Shown piece by piece: positions 59,750-64,000 of a DNA stretch of 64,000 nt (within the stretch, counting starts at the first letter, position 1; every line of letters begins with the position of its first letter). A program made the position numbers and the translations under genes. The notes below the pieces were generated by a model, which saw only the letters and a program-made list of their open reading frames with translations, made no database searches and was not told the DNA's origin. Source of the stretch: Diaporthe sp. PMI_573 (taxonomy: Eukaryota > Ascomycota > Sordariomycetes > Diaporthales > Diaporthaceae); assembly GCA_021399435.1 (NCBI GenBank), contig JAJTUP010000020.1, positions 558,001 to 622,000 on the forward strand, in the 5' to 3' direction.

Positions 59750-62700
59750 ATGAGACTCCAGATACTACTGGCCACAGTCGCTGGCGCACTTCGCGTCCAG
59801 GCTGCGGCAGTGTTTGCCCATTTCATGGTCAGTACATTAGTCCCTTCTCCGCATATTTGTTCGGAATACCTACATCGCTAACAGATCCATTTGCTGTAGG
59901 TGGGCAACACGGCTGAGTATACTGACAGTAACTGGCAGACGGATATAGGGCTCGCGAAAGAGGCTCATATCGACGCGTTCGCACTCAACATGGCCCATGG
60001 CGAGTCGATGAACGAGGCGTCCCTTGAACGGGCATTCAATGCCGCCAAAAGCGCAGGCTTCAAGCTCCTCTTCTCTTTCGATTACGTGGGACGCGGCCCC
60101 TGGCCCAAGGAGACTATAATCAGTTACCTCAAGAAATACGCCTCCAGAGCCGAGTACTTCAAGCACAGTGATGGCAAACCATTGGTATCTACCTTCGAAG
60201 GCCCAGCAAATGCAGATAACTGGATCGATATCAAGGACCAAGTTGGTTACTTCTTCATCCCCGACTAGTCCTCAGAAGGCACACAACCAGCCCTGAAGCT
60301 CGGCGGCGGGGTGGCAGATGGCCTGTTTAGCTGGGCAGCCTGGCCTTGGGGCGCCCAAGATATAAACACCTACGTCGACGCCTCTTATTTCCAATATCTT
60401 GGAAAGAAGCCTTACATGATGCCAGTATCCCCTTGGTTCTACACCAATATACCGGGGTTTAACAAAAACTGGATGTAGCGCGGGGACGACATGTAGCATG
60501 ACAGGTGGATTCAAGTTATAGTCAATCAGCCCGAGTAGGTGACGGACACTTCAGTCATGACTTGCAGACTTATGCTAACGTAGGACCCACAGGTATGTTC
60601 AGATTATTTCTTGGAATAACTATAGTAAATCCCACCACATCAGACCATTGTACAGCCACTCTATGGATGCGTTCAATGTTGGAAAATCGCCCTACAACTA
60701 TGCCAACGACAGACCTCACGACGGCTAGCGTCTAACACTGCCTTTCTAGATCGACTACTACAAGAGCAGGAAAGCCACCATGACTCAGGAAGGTGTTGTC
60801 ACCTGGTATCGTACAAGCCCGTCCGGTACTTGCTCAGACGGCGGAACCACCGGCAACACGGCCAGCCAGCTTCAGCTTGAATTCCCACCACAAAGCGTCA
60901 TGCAAGACAAAATCTTCTTCTCGGCTTTTCTCAAGGCCGACACACAACCGACAGTCACTGTGGGCAGCAAGACCTTTCAACCCAAGTAGTCCTCGATTCC
61001 CGACGGCGGGGTCGGCGTCTACCATGGCAGTGTCGAACTACGTGGCAACACTGGGGCCGTGAGCGTACAGATATCAAGAGGCGGCCGATCCCTCGCAAGA
61101 GTAGATGGGATGGCCATCAGTGTCGCCAGCTGCAACAACGGGCTCACAAATTGGAACCCCTAGGTCGGGAGCGCCATCACTACCGGGTCTATCTCCGTCA
61201 CGATACCGCGATCTCGCAATAAGCAGGGGTGTGTAAAGGGGACGGGTACCAAGGGCTTCACCGAGCTATGAGAATTCAACTACAAATACGACTATTGCCC
61301 AGTATCTACCTGCCTGTGTCAGGCTCTAGGAGCCCCCAAAACGAAGCCGACTACGCTTAACCAGGATAGGTTTCCTACCAAAGGGAGGAGCAAGAACTAC
61401 TCAGGGCTCTACGCCAACACCTGCAACTATAGGTATTACCCCGAGGAGTATTACTCACTAACGAAGCAACCAACAATCGTGCCAACGGTATCCGAGTTTC
61501 TCCCGCCAGCCTGTACACAAGGCACAAGCCGTGCTAGGTTTGAGCACCTAGTAGGTCTATGTACCTATGCATGCAACTTTGGCTTCTACCCACTCCACGT
61601 TTGTCAGTATACTACCACGGGCGGCCTGATCAAACCTCCATTACAAAAGCCAGGGTTCACTAGAAAGCCCATCGGGAAGGTCAATAATGAAAGGCTGTGC
61701 GACTTTACCTACTCTCGCGGCTAGTATCCCTCTGACGTCTATAACGTCAGGGATGATGCCAGCGGCGACGAGGAGGTAGATCCTGACAACGCTTGCAATG
61801 TGGGCGATAATACCTACAGCAATACAACTTCTAGCCGTTTTAGAGAGTACATACGGTGGTTACTGATGGATCCTGAAAACGCAGCCGAGACGGGCAGACA
61901 ATATATCACCATCATCAACCTGGCCCCACACCCTTTCAAACTCACTTCAACGCACAAGTACCAGATGGACGAGTGGGACTAGGGTGATATTCCTTACGGC
62001 AGGGCGCGGCAAAACGTCGCACACTATACCGAAGAGGTTGGTAAAAACCCAGTGGATGACAGCGGAGAGGCATACTACAACATTGGAAACACCGGGAAGA
62101 AGTTTGTCATACGCGTTACAACTCATATTCCTGACACGTACCCCTACCGTGTGGTCTTTGACTTGACGGGGATGGACAAGGGGCAGCGCGAGTACAAGGT
62201 GCCAGGGCAGGAGGTCCCCGTCACACTCGTTATCACGGGCAGTGACTCGTACAGATTCATCACCTCCTTGTCATTCGGCCCGGGGAACTAGATGAACGGC
62301 ATCAAGAACGAGATCAAGCACCGGAGGCTGATCATGCCCGGGACGCACAACGCGGGCATGAGTGAGCTTTCGACGGCCATCTTGTCGGGCGCCGCCAGTT
62401 CCAACGCGCAGAACCAGCTGCTGAACGTCTACGATCAACTACGGGTCGGGTCCCGCTGGTTCGATTTGCGCGTCTCCAGTGTGCACCAGGTCCCTGTTGA
62501 GGAGTGCTGCGGGGACTACGAGTTCTGGATTTCCCACCTTAGTAAGGAATTAGAGGAGGTCCCTATTGGCAGGTCGGGCGAGAAGTTCGATCGTGTCATC
62601 GACGAGATCAATAAGTTCACTGGCGAAAACCCAGGCGAGGTCATCGTCTTGCAGTTCCGCTATCTGGTCGGCATACGGAACGTGCCAAGTCATGGACCCA

Positions 62701-63521
62701 TCTACTGGGACGACAACGCCAAGAACAACTTCTTTGACAAGCTCAGAAGGATCAACAACCGCTACCCCAACCTGGGGACCAGCTCTATCGAGCAGCTTAA
62801 GATGGGGACGTTGATGAACTTCAATAACGGGAAGGGCTGCGTTCTTATATTCCTGGACACGGAGCACCTGAAATATGCATCGGAGCCCTTGACCCTGCCA
62901 ATGGAGGGCATCTACAAGAAAGATGGAATGAAGTTCTACGATGCCTGGCCCCAATTGGAAGGTACGCAGGAGGTGGCGGAGTGGGCCGTAACCTCGTGGA
63001 AAAAGAAGGACCAATTCCACGTCGCCCAGTGGCTCGTCACACCGGACCACATGACTTCCACCTTCGCCTACGGTCTTCAAGAAATCGCCATCCTCCCCAC
63101 AAACCCGGCCCTGTACTGGCGCGGAGTCGACGAGATCTCTCCCAAGGTCTTCCCTAATGTGCTCATGGTCGACTACATCGGCATGGTGCTCATGAACGAG
63201 CCCCAGTGGGATGCGCTGAGCGCCGAGCTCTACACTCTAGCTATCGGTATCAACCTGTACACAGTCAGCGAGAACTGTGATATCAACAAGCGACGGTCAC
63301 CTTTGCTGCCTCCGACCACTAAAAGTCTGGTCATGCCTTCACATCCCCTGGTGTCCAATTTCAATGGAATCATCTTCGCGAACGGGACGACTATTGACAA
63401 TCCACCTCCTGGTTTTCATCCGGGACGTGTGGAGGTTTTTAGGAATGGCACAGAGTTCAGTAACGGTACCGTGTTGGCGACGGATGTACCTAACCCGGAT
63501 TTCAACTCTACTTCAGTCTAG
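59750..63521 (+). pseudogene. GH71 alpha-1,3-glucanase fused to PI-PLC-like domain, riddled with stops
   Basis: The ancestral gene began at ATG 59750 with a signal peptide, had an intron at 59828-59899, and was about 1.2 thousand codons long. In order: GH71 catalytic domain (VFAHFMVGNTAEY, GLFSWAAWPWGAQ, PYMMPVSPWFY), a CBM24-like segment (SDGGTTGNTASQLQLEFP), cysteine-rich CP/CN repeats, then a PI-PLC-like domain (MPGTHNAGM, GSRWFDLRV). In-frame stops stand at 60266, 60476, 60494, 60536, 60726, 60747, 60987, 61161, 61269, 61722, 61980 and 62289; all are TAG except the TGA at 61269. Many expected Cys are Tyr. Most TAGs fall where I expect Trp. Sequence around 60540-60640 is further decayed. 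The PLC part stays open from 62292 to 63521. GH71 enzymes cut fungal alpha-1,3-glucan. Confidence 0.88.
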
Positions 63522-64000
63522 TGATTCGTTCAATGATACCGCTGTGATTATGGAGACAGCCATCTTCATGTATACTATTTAAACTCTCCAATCCATATCT
63601 TCTAAGGCTATAGGCTAGGTAATTGAGGAGAGTGTGTCCCTCGCCTTCACTAAAACAGGAATTGAAATGGCGACAACGAATATTTCTGGCATGCACTCAT
63701 TCTGCCGCAGGGGATCAGAACCCCAAGACTTCCGCTGTGGTCAATCTCATGGTGCTGGCGCGAAACTAACACGCAGGGGGGCGCGTTGCCTATTTGCTTT
63801 CCAACCATCATTAATTCCACCAGACCCCCCATGTTCCTGCTGTATGACCCCTAAGAAGTGAAGCGTGTGTCTATAAGAAGCGAATGTCCCAGCCAACCAT
63901 AGCTGGACCATTCCGCTCCGCGCCAGGAAGTCACTCAACTCAAATGCGGCACGTCCGCGAACAATACCCTAATCATGTCTCTCAAAACCACGGAGCCCAT
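63522..64000. other. Right end of window
   Basis: No gene recognised. It holds the 3' flank of the pseudogene and unassigned sequence to the end of the window. Confidence 0.4.

Noticed and set aside
60266..62291. TAG read as tryptophan (recoding) in the GH71 gene
   Set aside because: Intact genes in the window end in TAG (for example the SMP-30-like gene at 33308), Cys-to-Tyr changes accompany the TAGs, and part of the gene is further decayed. Mutation is the simpler explanation.

Overview
The window looks like chromosomal DNA of a filamentous ascomycete (Pezizomycotina, probably Sordariomycetes; I cannot name the species). The reasons are many spliceosomal introns of about 50-80 bp with fungal donor and branch signals, and fungus-specific families: HET, NACHT/WD40 STAND proteins, Zn2Cys6 regulators, GH71 glucanase, and bifunctional class II/class I diterpene cyclase. 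Nineteen gene models appear intact and three are clear pseudogenes. I saw no tRNA, rRNA, CRISPR array or complete transposon. Exon borders were worked out by hand from reading frame and splice signals.

Layout. 0.4-2.3 kb: a HET-domain gene. 3.5-4.7 kb: a small-molecule kinase of the aminoglycoside-phosphotransferase fold. 5.3-11.9 kb: a divergent pair, an AtuA-like/CoA-transferase III fusion facing an anion:cation symporter, which reads as a catabolic enzyme plus its uptake carrier. 12.6-18.7 kb: two divergent cytochrome P450 genes. 18.9-25.5 kb: a DHA2-type efflux pump, an FAD-linked oxidase and a secreted FAD amine-oxidase-like protein. 26.3-28.3 kb: an unrecognised small gene with alpha/beta-barrel-like sequence and a broken zinc peptidase. 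29.0-34.9 kb: a Zn2Cys6 regulator, an SMP-30-like lactonase and a cyclase-family hydrolase, all on the plus strand. 34.9-38.9 kb: a broken acyltransferase-3 gene and a secreted sulfatase. 40.4-42.7 kb: a GMC oxidoreductase. 43.4-49.3 kb: a third P450, divergent from a diterpene cyclase with DxDD and DExxE motifs. 50.4-51.6 kb: a fructosamine-kinase-like gene. 52.3-57.5 kb: a hydrolase-NACHT-WD40 receptor-like gene. 59.7-63.5 kb: a GH71 glucanase/PLC-like fusion pseudogene.

How they may work together. The cyclase and three P450s are the core of a diterpenoid pathway. The efflux pump, flavoenzymes, GMC oxidoreductase, regulator, lactonase and cyclase-family hydrolase lying between them are candidate tailoring, export and control functions. 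No geranylgeranyl diphosphate synthase is visible. The strongest structural observation is a block of about 260-290 bp shared by two divergent promoters 30 kb apart: P450-A/P450-B (15.36-15.62 kb) and P450-C/cyclase (45.77-46.05 kb). It ties the two ends of the region together, and in the cyclase promoter part of it is repeated in tandem. A second theme is decay by in-frame TAG codons in three pseudogenes, in the TpG-to-TpA or CpA-to-TpA pattern expected of repeat-induced point mutation (RIP).
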